Origin: Amycolatopsis regifaucium
Lineage (GTDB): Bacteria > Actinomycetota > Actinomycetes > Mycobacteriales > Pseudonocardiaceae
Assembly: GCF_001613935.1 (NCBI RefSeq)
Contig: NZ_LQCI01000045.1
Span: forward strand, 7,554-71,553
Direction of reading: 5' to 3'
Length of the DNA: 64,000 nt
Within the stretch, counting starts at the first letter, position 1; each line of letters starts with the position of its first letter. Below the pieces are notes generated by a model. The model did not search any database. It was not told the DNA's origin and was given only the letters and a program-made list of their open reading frames with translations. Made by a program: the position numbers and the translations under genes. Positions 35,733 through 42,682 of this stretch are shown piece after piece.

Positions 35733-36425
35733 ATGGCGCGGCTGAACTACAACGAGCTCAATGACACCATCCGCTACACCGCCTGGTCGGTCTTCCGGGC
35801 CGAGCAGGGGAAGCTCGGTGACGACCGCGCGCGGGCGACCGCGGAGACCACCGAGTACCTCGACGCGCTGGAGGCCAAGGGCGTCGTCGTCCGCGGCGTC
35901 TACGACCTTTCGGGGCTGCGGGCCGACGCCGACTACATGATCTGGTGGCACGCCGAGGAGATCGAGCAGGTCCAGGCCGCCTACAGCGGATTCCGGCACA
36001 CCCCGCTCGGCCGCGCTTCGGCGCCGGTGTGGAGCCAGGTCGCGCTGCACCGCCCGGCGGAGTTCAACAAGAGCCACATCCCGGCGTTCCTCGCCGGTGA
36101 AGAGGCCCGCAAGTTCATCTGCGTCTATCCGTTCGTGCGGTCCTACGAGTGGTACCTGCTGCCCGACGACGAGCGCCGCAAGATGCTCGCCGACCACGGC
36201 AAGGAGGCCCGCGACTACCCGGACGTCCGCGCCAACACGGTCGCGTCGTTCGCGCTGGGCGACTACGAGTGGATCCTGGCCTTCGAGGCCGACGAGCTGC
36301 ACCGCATCGTCGACCTGATGCGCCACCTGCGCGGCACCGAGGCCCGCCTCCACGTGCGGGAGGAGATCCCGTTCTACACCGGGACCAAGGTGACCCCCGC
36401 CGAGCTGATCGCCCTGCTGCCCTAG
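35733..36425 (+). CDS. hemQ: Coproheme decarboxylase (chlorite-dismutase fold)
   Basis: This 230-aa protein performs the last step of the coproporphyrin-dependent heme pathway, decarboxylating coproheme to heme b. Typical patches are [45 protein letters not shown] with the proximal-histidine region [20 protein letters not shown], and [20 protein letters not shown]. The neighbours hemE and hemG complete the local pathway segment; the ferrochelatase gene is not in the window. Its TAG stop shares a base with the next start (TAGTG). Confidence 0.95.
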   Translation: MARLNYNELNDTIRYTAWSVFRAEQGKLGDDRARATAETTEYLDALEAKGVVVRGVYDLSGLRADADYMIWWHAEEIEQVQAAYSGFRHTPLGRASAPVWSQVALHRPAEFNKSHIPAFLAGEEARKFICVYPFVRSYEWYLLPDDERRKMLADHGKEARDYPDVRANTVASFALGDYEWILAFEADELHRIVDLMRHLRGTEARLHVREEIPFYTGTKVTPAELIALLP

Positions 36426-37798
36426 TGAACGCCCCAGTGGACGCGCGCGTCTGGACCACGCTCACGGGCGAGACGCTCGCCGAAGACGCCGTCGAGGTCA
36501 CCGGGCCCGAGTCCGTGCTGCCCGGGATCTTCCGGGTCGAGGAGGCGGCGACGTCGAGTATCGCCGCGGCGACGCTGGCGGCCGGGGAACTGTTGCGGGT
36601 GCGGGGAATCGAGCCCGGCCGGGTCTCGGTCGACACCCGGCACGCCGCGGCTTCGTTCCACAGCGAGCAGTACATCCGCGTCGACGGGGAGCCGGTGCCG
36701 TTCAGCGCGCCGCTGTCCGGCGACTACCGCGCGAACGACGGCTGGGTACGGCTGCACTGCACTTACCCGCGGCACGTCGCGGCCGTGTGCTGGGGTCTCG
36801 GCGTGCCCGCGACCCGCGCGGCGTTCGAGAAGGTCGTCGCGGCCAAGTCGAAGTACGAGGTCGAGTCCGCGGTGATCGGCGCCGGCGGTGCCGCGGCCGT
36901 GATGCGCTCCCGCGAGGAGTGGCTGGCGCACAAGCAAGGGCAGGCATCGTCCGCGCTGCCGATCGCCGAGATCCGGCCGCTCGGCCCGTCGGAACCCCGC
37001 CGGCTCTTCGAGTCCGACCGGCCGATGGGCGGCGTGCGGGTCCTGGAACTGACGCATGTCATCGCCGGACCGGTCGCGGGCCGGGTGCTCGCCGCGCACG
37101 GCGCGACCGTGCTGCACGTCGGTTCGGCGAACCTGCCGACCGTGCCGCCGCTGGCGGTCGACACCGGGATGGGCAAGCGCTCGGCGTACGTCGACCTCGA
37201 ATCCGAGGCAGGCCGCGCGCGGCTGCGGAAGCTGATCGCCCGCGCCGACGTCGTCCTGCAGGGTTTCCGGCCGGGGTCGCTGGTGGCCAAGGGTTTCTCG
37301 CCGGAGACACTCGCCGAACTCCATCCGGGGATCGTGGTCGCGGACCTGTCGGCCTACGGCTGGGAAGGGCCGTGGGCGCGCAGGCGCGGGTTCGACAGCC
37401 TGGTGCAGATGGCGTCGGGGATCGCCGACGAAGGCGGGAAGGCCGCCGGGCTCGACGTCCCGGGACCGCTGCCGGTGCAGGCGCTCGACCACGCAACCGG
37501 CTGGCTCACCGCGGCGGCGATCATGACCGCCCTGCGCCGGGCGATGACCGAGGGCGGCAGCTGGCACGTCCGTACCTCGCTGGCCGGCACCGGGCAGTGG
37601 CTGGACTCCTTGGGGCGCAAGGAACCCGGCCCCGCAGGCTTCGACGGGACCGAGTGGCTGGAGGACGTCGGCAGTCAACTCGGACGGCTGACCCGCGTCA
37701 GGATGCCGGGCGTGCTGCCCGGAGCGAATCCACAGTGGACAGAAGCGACGCACGTGCCGGGCAGCGACCCCGCGTCGTGGAACAACACCGGTGTCTGA
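36425..37798 (+). CDS. Family III CoA-transferase-like protein
   Basis: This 457-aa protein has its CaiB/BaiF signature in the C-terminal half: GVRVLELTHVIAGPVAGRVL at about residue 200, LPLAVDTGMGKRSAYVDL-type text, and RRGFDSLVQMASGI with the aspartate that is catalytic in the family. The first 190 residues are divergent. In classical enzymes the GVRVLEL segment lies at the N-terminus, so the order here looks rearranged. It is coupled to hemQ by TAGTG, yet no role in heme synthesis is known. The CoA substrate cannot be predicted. Confidence 0.75.
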   Translation: MNAPVDARVWTTLTGETLAEDAVEVTGPESVLPGIFRVEEAATSSIAAATLAAGELLRVRGIEPGRVSVDTRHAAASFHSEQYIRVDGEPVPFSAPLSGDYRANDGWVRLHCTYPRHVAAVCWGLGVPATRAAFEKVVAAKSKYEVESAVIGAGGAAAVMRSREEWLAHKQGQASSALPIAEIRPLGPSEPRRLFESDRPMGGVRVLELTHVIAGPVAGRVLAAHGATVLHVGSANLPTVPPLAVDTGMGKRSAYVDLESEAGRARLRKLIARADVVLQGFRPGSLVAKGFSPETLAELHPGIVVADLSAYGWEGPWARRRGFDSLVQMASGIADEGGKAAGLDVPGPLPVQALDHATGWLTAAAIMTALRRAMTEGGSWHVRTSLAGTGQWLDSLGRKEPGPAGFDGTEWLEDVGSQLGRLTRVRMPGVLPGANPQWTEATHVPGSDPASWNNTGV

Positions 37799-37827
37799 CT
37801 GACCGCTGGGCACCAAGGCCGGAAAGT

Positions 37828-37878
37828 CCGTGAAGGCCTCCTTCCCTACCTTGAGAGTAGGGAAGGAGGCCTTCACGG
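37828..37878. terminator. Long hairpin between convergent genes, TGAAGG family
   Basis: Perfect 22-base arms (CCGTGAAGGCCTCCTTCCC at the left) with a 7-base loop lie between the CoA-transferase stop and the opposing gene stop. It fits a bidirectional terminator and belongs to the hairpin family with self-complementary arms. Confidence 0.85.
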
Positions 37879-37901
37879 CCCGGCCACGTCCGCCGCACCC
37901 G

Positions 37902-38249
37902 TCACGAACCGCGCCGTAGCCACCTCGCCAAGCGCCCCGGGGGCTTCGGCACCTCGCCACGCTCCACGAGCCACGTGCCGAAAGCGTCCGCGTAGGCCCG
38001 CGCGCGGATGGCGTCGGTCTTCGGGTGGCTCGCCGCGTACTCGCGGAAGAGCGCCCCGAATCGGTCACCGAGGGTTTCCGCGAGGTCGGGCCGCAGGTAG
38101 GCGGCCAGCCTGCTTTGCTTGTTCCGCAAGACATTCGCTTCGATATGGAGCCTGCCCGCGTCGAAACCGGCCGGGGCCTCGCCCCCGGCGAGGAGTGCCT
38201 TGAGCAGCTGAGCTTGTTGCCCGGCGAGCCGCTCCCGGGGCGAGGTCAC
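37902..38249 (-). CDS. Short partner protein of the DUF692 enzyme (DUF2063/BufC-like)
   Basis: This 115-aa soluble protein is mostly helical. The segment IEANVLRNKQSRLAAYLRPD followed by LAETLGDRFGALFREYAASH and P resembles the start of the DUF2063-type partners (BufC, MbnC) that accompany DUF692 enzymes and help present the peptide substrate. The full partner is usually longer, so this may be a minimal version. Its GTG start overlaps the DUF692 stop by four bases (GTGA), a strong sign of joint function. The family call is a pattern resemblance only. Confidence 0.55.
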   Translation of the reverse strand: MTSPRERLAGQQAQLLKALLAGGEAPAGFDAGRLHIEANVLRNKQSRLAAYLRPDLAETLGDRFGALFREYAASHPKTDAIRARAYADAFGTWLVERGEVPKPPGRLARWLRRGS

Positions 38250-39058
38250 GGTGAGACCGCTTCCCGCAGCGCGGCCAGTTCGGCCGCCAGTTCGCTGTCG
38301 GGCGGGTAGTCGTCGTCGCGTTCCAGCAGCACGCCTGGCGGCTCGGTGCGCCGCCGCAGTTCGCGCAGCAGGTCCAGTACCTCCGGGACCACCGGATGGG
38401 CGTGCGTGTCGTGGTAGACGCCGTCGCGTTCGACGCCGCCGGCCATATGCGTGTACGCCAGCCGCTCCCACGGGATCTCGTCGAGGAACCGCTCGGCATC
38501 GGTGCCGAGGTTGCGGGCGTTGGCGTACAGGTTGGCGACGTCGATGATCAGCAGGCAACCGGTCCGCTCCGTCAGCTCCCGCAGGAACTCCGACTCGGTG
38601 AACTCCGCGTCCGGCCACTCCAGTACCGCCGCGATGTTCTCCAGCGCGAACGGGACGTCCACGATGGACTGCGTCAGTTTGACGTTGTCCACCAAGACAT
38701 CGAGCGCTTCCCGGGTGCGGGGGAGCGGCATCAGATGGCCTGAGTCGAGGCCGCCCGCGCGGACGAAGCAGACGTGGTCGCTGGCCATCGGCGCGCCGAG
38801 CTCGCGGGTGATCTCCGCGAGCCGCTCGACGCGGACGGTGTCCAGCGGCTCGGCCCCGCCCAGTGACAGGGAGACCGCGTGCGGCAGAACGGGGATTCCC
38901 TTGTCCCGCAACGCGACCAGGGTTTCCGGGAGATGTCCGGCGTGCAGGTTCTCGGCGACGACCTCGACCCAGTCGACGCCGGGCAGCCGCGCGATCGACA
39001 GGTCCAGCTCGTGCCGCCAGCCGATCCCGATCCCGAGGTGCGCCGGCCGGTCAGCCAC
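38246..39058 (-). CDS. DUF692 multinuclear iron enzyme (MbnB/TglH/BufB-like)
   Basis: This 270-aa TIM-barrel protein has the full DUF692 ligand set: GIGIGWRHEL at the start, His60 (LPHAVSLSLGG), Asp94-His95 (ASDHVCFVR), Glu140-Asn141 (FALENIA), Asp173 and Asn177 (IIDVANLYAN), His204 (YTHMAGG), Asp217 and His219 (DTHAHP) and Glu246 (LLERDDD). Known relatives use iron to oxidise cysteines in peptides (MbnB makes oxazolone-thioamides, TglH excises a cysteine carbon, BufB acts on bufferins). The GTG at 39058 overlaps the stop of a Cys-tailed membrane protein by eight bases. The tail is the obvious candidate substrate. Confidence 0.85.
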   Translation of the reverse strand: MADRPAHLGIGIGWRHELDLSIARLPGVDWVEVVAENLHAGHLPETLVALRDKGIPVLPHAVSLSLGGAEPLDTVRVERLAEITRELGAPMASDHVCFVRAGGLDSGHLMPLPRTREALDVLVDNVKLTQSIVDVPFALENIAAVLEWPDAEFTESEFLRELTERTGCLLIIDVANLYANARNLGTDAERFLDEIPWERLAYTHMAGGVERDGVYHDTHAHPVVPEVLDLLRELRRRTEPPGVLLERDDDYPPDSELAAELAALREAVSP

Positions 39059-40013
39059 CGCAGCCCCCGCCTCCGCAGGAACTCCCGCCGCTGCTGCACG
39101 AGCTTCCACCGCTGCTGCACGAACTTCCGCCACTGCTGCTCCCGCACGAGGACCCGCCACCACCGGACGAACCACCGCCGAAACCACCCGGGACCGGGGG
39201 CGGGATGAGGGCCTCGCTCAGTTCCTCGTCGGGGTAGTAGGAGAGACCGCCGAACGCGACCGCCGCCGCGGCGCCGCCGAGCACCGCACCGCCCAGCATC
39301 GCGCCACCCACCGCGCTCCCGTCGGGGGCTGCGCGCTTGCGCTCCCGGCCGTGGGCGGACCTGGCCCGGTGGAGGACCCGGTCGCCCTCGCCGGTCGGGC
39401 GCGGGCCCGGCCTCTTGTTCTTGACGGCGCGGGCGACCAGTGTCGCGAAGCCGGCCGCGATCAGCAGCGGGACGAGGAAACCGACGGGGTGGTCACTGGA
39501 GATCCCGGCGATCAGGCGCACCACCCCGAGCACGAGCACGGCGAGATACAGGAAGTACACGACCTGGCGGACCCGAGGCGCCCGGTCCGCGACCACGAGC
39601 CCGCGCGCTTCCAGGTCCTTGGCGAGCGCCTGCATCGGTCCCGACATCCGCAGGCGGTCGCGCATGCCGCGGGTCGTGGCGTTGTAGCCGGGCTTCGCCC
39701 CTTTGGCGACGGCCTTCTCGATCGGGTCCGCGGGCATGGGGCCCGTCAGCTGCAGCTGCTTCGAGCTGCTGACCCGCAGTGTCCCGCGTTCGACCAGCGC
39801 CGCGATGGCCGTGTCGACCACACGGTCCGGGCCGCCCGCCAGAAAGGCGAGTTCGTACACCGTCGGTTCCGGGCCGCTCACCGCGGCGCGGGGTGCCTTA
39901 CGGCCCACCCTGACCGCGATCGTCCACAGAAGACCGACGAGCAGTGGCAGCACCAGCAACACGGCATAGACAGCCAGGAAAGCAGGTCCGGGAATGCCCC
40001 AGGTGTCTTTCAT
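39051..40013 (-). CDS. TIGR04222-type membrane protein with a Gly/Ser/Cys-rich C-terminal tail
   Basis: This 320-aa protein has one N-terminal helix (about 10-33), a soluble winged-helix-like segment (50-145), two helices (150-170 and 177-195) and a glycine-rich stretch ending in a low-complexity tail from about residue 276. The tail holds five cysteines in repeated GGSSC units and finishes GGGGCGG. The domain order fits what I recall as TIGR04222 (near-uncomplex) proteins. The tail resembles a RiPP core fused to a membrane carrier. It is encoded directly upstream of the DUF692 enzyme with an 8-nt overlap. No signal-peptidase site is visible. Confidence 0.75.
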   Translation of the reverse strand: MKDTWGIPGPAFLAVYAVLLVLPLLVGLLWTIAVRVGRKAPRAAVSGPEPTVYELAFLAGGPDRVVDTAIAALVERGTLRVSSSKQLQLTGPMPADPIEKAVAKGAKPGYNATTRGMRDRLRMSGPMQALAKDLEARGLVVADRAPRVRQVVYFLYLAVLVLGVVRLIAGISSDHPVGFLVPLLIAAGFATLVARAVKNKRPGPRPTGEGDRVLHRARSAHGRERKRAAPDGSAVGGAMLGGAVLGGAAAAVAFGGLSYYPDEELSEALIPPPVPGGFGGGSSGGGGSSCGSSSGGSSCSSGGSSCSSGGSSCGGGGCGG

Positions 40014-40126
40014 CGCACGGGCCTTTCGCGAGCAGGTGCAGTTACCGTAGTCGGACGTCTTTCCGTCCGGTCGTGGTTCCGTGATTCGAACATCGGGGGT
40101 GGGCCTTCACCACGGCAGTTGGGCCG

Positions 40127-40921
40127 TCACAAGCCGCCGGTGTCCGTCCCGATCCCGTCTCCCCAGGCGAAGGCGCGAGTGTCCTTGCCGGGTGGTCCGG
40201 CGTGGCGGCTCAGGATGCGGGCGACTTCACGATCGGGATACGCGGCGACGCCGCGGAGAGCCACCGTGCCCGCCGCACCCGCGACCAGGCTCCGATCCGT
40301 CTTCGCCTCGGCTAGCACCTCGCGGCCCGCGATGGTCGTCCTGCCCTGGTAGTCGGTCCGCCCGAACCGGAGGGTCACGATCAGCAGAACCAGGGTGACG
40401 ACAAGAAGCGCGCTCAGGATTCCGCCGCCGTCGCCGGCGAACCACCTGGCCGTTCCGATCGCCAGAAGCACGGCGTAGCCAACGGCGGCGATCCTCCACC
40501 AGAGCCGCCGTCGCCCTTCCCGGACAACCAGGCCGCGGCGACCCAAGTCGGCCCACAACGCCCGCATCGCCGGCCCGCGGCTCATCCACTCCCGCAGCCG
40601 GTGGTCGGGTGTCGCGGAGAGCGCACCGGCGAGTTCCTGTCCCAGCGGGTCGACCGGGATCAACGGCGTGCGGTAGAGCCTGCCCGAACCACCGAGCCGG
40701 GCCTGTTCGCGTTCGAGCATCGCGGCGACCACCGTGTCGGTGACCCGCGCGGTGCCGCCCGCCAGAGCCGCCACATGGTGCACGGTCGGCAGCTTTTCGC
40801 CATCGTGAAAGCCGCGCCGGAGCCACAACGCGTGCAGCCCCGCGATGGTGAAGGGAAGCGCGATCGCCAGTGCGTAGAGCCACCAGAAGTCCGGCCCTGA
40901 GATACCCCAGGCTTCAGCCAC
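40127..40921 (-). CDS. TIGR04222-type membrane protein without Cys tail
   Basis: This 264-aa paralogue begins VAEAWGISGPDFWWLYALAI, has the same N-terminal helix, central soluble segment (VTDTVVAAMLEREQARLGGS) and two later helices, but ends in GDGIGTDTGGL without cysteines. The GTG at 40921 overlaps the stop of the preceding paralogue by eight bases with the same GTGGCTGA junction seen at the DUF692 start. It may be a scaffold or a copy whose tail was lost. A 113-nt gap separates it from the next paralogue, with no clear terminator. Confidence 0.7.
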   Translation of the reverse strand: MAEAWGISGPDFWWLYALAIALPFTIAGLHALWLRRGFHDGEKLPTVHHVAALAGGTARVTDTVVAAMLEREQARLGGSGRLYRTPLIPVDPLGQELAGALSATPDHRLREWMSRGPAMRALWADLGRRGLVVREGRRRLWWRIAAVGYAVLLAIGTARWFAGDGGGILSALLVVTLVLLIVTLRFGRTDYQGRTTIAGREVLAEAKTDRSLVAGAAGTVALRGVAAYPDREVARILSRHAGPPGKDTRAFAWGDGIGTDTGGL

Positions 40922-41786
40922 CACAACCACCTCCTCCGCCACTACCACAGGATGAGCCTCCGCCACCGCAGCCCCCGGAACCGACGGCGTACGACGCGCC
41001 TCCACCGCAGGTACTCGCCGTGCCGGCGAACAGCCTGCCCCTCGTTCCGCCGGTCTTGATCAGCGTGACCGCGACGACCTGGTCGGGGAAGGCCCGCAAC
41101 CCGTGGAGGGCGACCTGCCCGGTCGCAGTGCGGGCCAGAGCGCGGTCCCACTGGCCGTAGTGGAAGGCCAGGCCGCCCGCGGCGGTCGCCCGGCCCGAGC
41201 GGTCCGGCCATTGCCGCCACACGGTCAGGCCGATCGCACCGGCCACCCCGATGATCAGGATGACGAGGGCGCCGACCGGCCGCTTCAGCGGTACGGCGTT
41301 CGTCAGCCTCGCGATCCCCAGCGCGAAAAGGGCCAAGTACGCGGCGAGCGCGTACTGCCAGCCCCAACGGCGGCGGTTCTCGCGGACAAGCAGGCCTCGC
41401 CGCTCCAGATCGGCGCGCAGCTCCCGGACGGCCTCGTGTCGTGCCATCTTCGAGCGCAGCTCGCGCAGTCCGGTCCCGTGACCGTGCACGAGCGAGACGA
41501 TCGCGCGCTGGAACGGATCGGCCGGGACCGGCTTGACCGGGTGCAGGATGCCGCGGCTGTCGGGCCGCAGGAAGTGCCGTTCGAGCAGACCGGCGACGGC
41601 GGTGTCGGTGACCCGCTCGGCACCGTCCGCCAGTGCGGCCAGGTGATAGAGACCGGGCACCGTCCTGGCGCCGGTGTCGCGACGCAGCCACAGCTCGTGC
41701 GCCATGGCGAGCGAGAGCGGCAGGACGACCAGGCAACCGTACAGCCAAGCGAAAGCCGGTCCGGAGATTCCCCAAGGGTCATGCAT
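40914..41786 (-). CDS. TIGR04222-type membrane protein with a Gly/Cys-rich C-terminal tail
   Basis: This 290-aa paralogue opens MHDPWGISGPAFAWLYGCLV, has the shared soluble segment (ERVTDTAVAGLLERHFLRPD) and two helices around residues 142-190, then ends with four cysteines in glycine-rich sequence finishing GGGGGCGG. It is the first gene of the five-gene operon. Its GGAGG lies within a perfect 12-bp stem directly before the ATG, so translation is probably regulated by RNA structure. Confidence 0.72.
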   Translation of the reverse strand: MHDPWGISGPAFAWLYGCLVVLPLSLAMAHELWLRRDTGARTVPGLYHLAALADGAERVTDTAVAGLLERHFLRPDSRGILHPVKPVPADPFQRAIVSLVHGHGTGLRELRSKMARHEAVRELRADLERRGLLVRENRRRWGWQYALAAYLALFALGIARLTNAVPLKRPVGALVILIIGVAGAIGLTVWRQWPDRSGRATAAGGLAFHYGQWDRALARTATGQVALHGLRAFPDQVVAVTLIKTGGTRGRLFAGTASTCGGGASYAVGSGGCGGGGSSCGSGGGGGCGG

Positions 41787-41790
41787 AAGA

Positions 41791-41846
41791 CACCGCCCTC
41801 CCCGACGCTGTTCCTGTTCCTCGGGAACGCATCAGGGAGGGCGGTG
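41791..41846 (-). promoter_or_regulatory. Stem-loop sequestering the ribosome-binding site of the Cys-tail operon
   Basis: CACCGCCCTCCC (41791-41802) pairs perfectly with GGGAGGGCGGTG (41835-41846). On the minus-strand transcript the 3' arm is GGGAGGGCGGTG, which contains the Shine-Dalgarno GGAGG ten bases before the ATG at 41786. The 32-nt loop can form a second small stem (GTTCC/GGAAC). The structure could also terminate msrB, but no T tract follows and the start codon is only four bases away. Confidence 0.6.
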
Positions 41847-41861
41847 GTTCGCTTCGGTCGG

Positions 41862-42302
41862 TTACGACTCGGGAACGAGCTTCAGCGAGATCGAGTTGAT
41901 GCAGTACCGCTGATCCGTCGGCGTGGCGTATCCCTCGCCTTCGAAGACGTGCCCGAGGTGGCTGTGGCACGACTTGCACAGCACCTCGATCCGGCGCATC
42001 CCCATGGTGGTGTCCTCGCGGAGGAGGACGGCGTCGGAATCGGCCGGGTCGTAGAACGACGGCCAGCCGCAATGGCTCTCGAACTTCGTGTCGCTGCGGA
42101 ACAGTTCGGCACCACAGGCGCGGCACTCGTAGACACCGGCGGTCTTCTCGTCGGTGTACTCACCGGTGAAGGGGCGCTCGGTGCCCGCCTGGCGGAGCAC
42201 CGCGTACTCTTCGGGGCTGAGCTGTTCCCGCCATTCCTGCTCGGACTTGACCACGCGAGGCGTGGCTCCGACAACGGGTTTCATGCCTTTCACCGGTTCC
42301 AC
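41862..42302 (-). CDS. msrB: Peptide-methionine (R)-S-oxide reductase
   Basis: This 146-aa enzyme repairs oxidised methionine R-sulfoxide. Zinc is held by two CxxC pairs (Cys60-Cys63 in YECRACGAEL and Cys109-Cys112 in LCKSCHSHLGH). The catalytic cysteine is Cys134 in RYCINSISL, and HCGWPSF is intact. The GTG at 42302 is used; an ATG six codons later is a reasonable alternative. It lies just after the small membrane protein gene on the same strand. Confidence 0.92.
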   Translation of the reverse strand: MEPVKGMKPVVGATPRVVKSEQEWREQLSPEEYAVLRQAGTERPFTGEYTDEKTAGVYECRACGAELFRSDTKFESHCGWPSFYDPADSDAVLLREDTTMGMRRIEVLCKSCHSHLGHVFEGEGYATPTDQRYCINSISLKLVPES

Positions 42303-42303
42303 G

Positions 42304-42609
42304 TTACCCCGCGAGCCAGGCGATGGCCCGGCCGATGATGTCCCATGCGGTGACCATCACGCCGAGCACGATGAGGATCACGACGAGCGCCGAAATCCAC
42401 CAGCGCAGACCGCCGAGGCGGTTGCTGGAGTCGGCGAAATCGGAGACACCGTCGAGGCAGGCTTCCACGGTGAAGTTCGGGCCGCAGCGTTCGATGCGGT
42501 CCAGATGCTCGGCGAAGGCGCGGGCTTCGGGATCGTACGGGTCGAGACCTACCAGGTCCTCGCGGAAACGAGGATTCTGGCCAGGTCCGAAAGGTCCGCT
42601 ATCGGCCAT
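42304..42609 (-). CDS. Small membrane protein (101 aa), function unknown
   Basis: This 101-aa protein has a soluble, acidic N-terminal half (FREDLVGLDPYDPEARAFAE) and one C-terminal membrane helix (about 70-95, WWISALVVILIVLGVMVTAW). Its gene ends one base before msrB begins, so the two are probably co-transcribed. No strong ribosome-binding site precedes the ATG at 42609. I do not recognise a family. Confidence 0.65.
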   Translation of the reverse strand: MADSGPFGPGQNPRFREDLVGLDPYDPEARAFAEHLDRIERCGPNFTVEACLDGVSDFADSSNRLGGLRWWISALVVILIVLGVMVTAWDIIGRAIAWLAG

Positions 42610-42682
42610 GAAAGCAACAGTAAGCCACGAGCGGCGTTTGTCCTACCACCGGCGAGGCGGGTCTCACCCCCGCCACAGCGGG

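Noticed and set aside
37902-41786. Classical bufferin or methanobactin cluster
   Set aside because: No free precursor peptide with a signal sequence and no MbnC-length partner or transporter is present; the Cys-rich segment is fused to membrane proteins instead.
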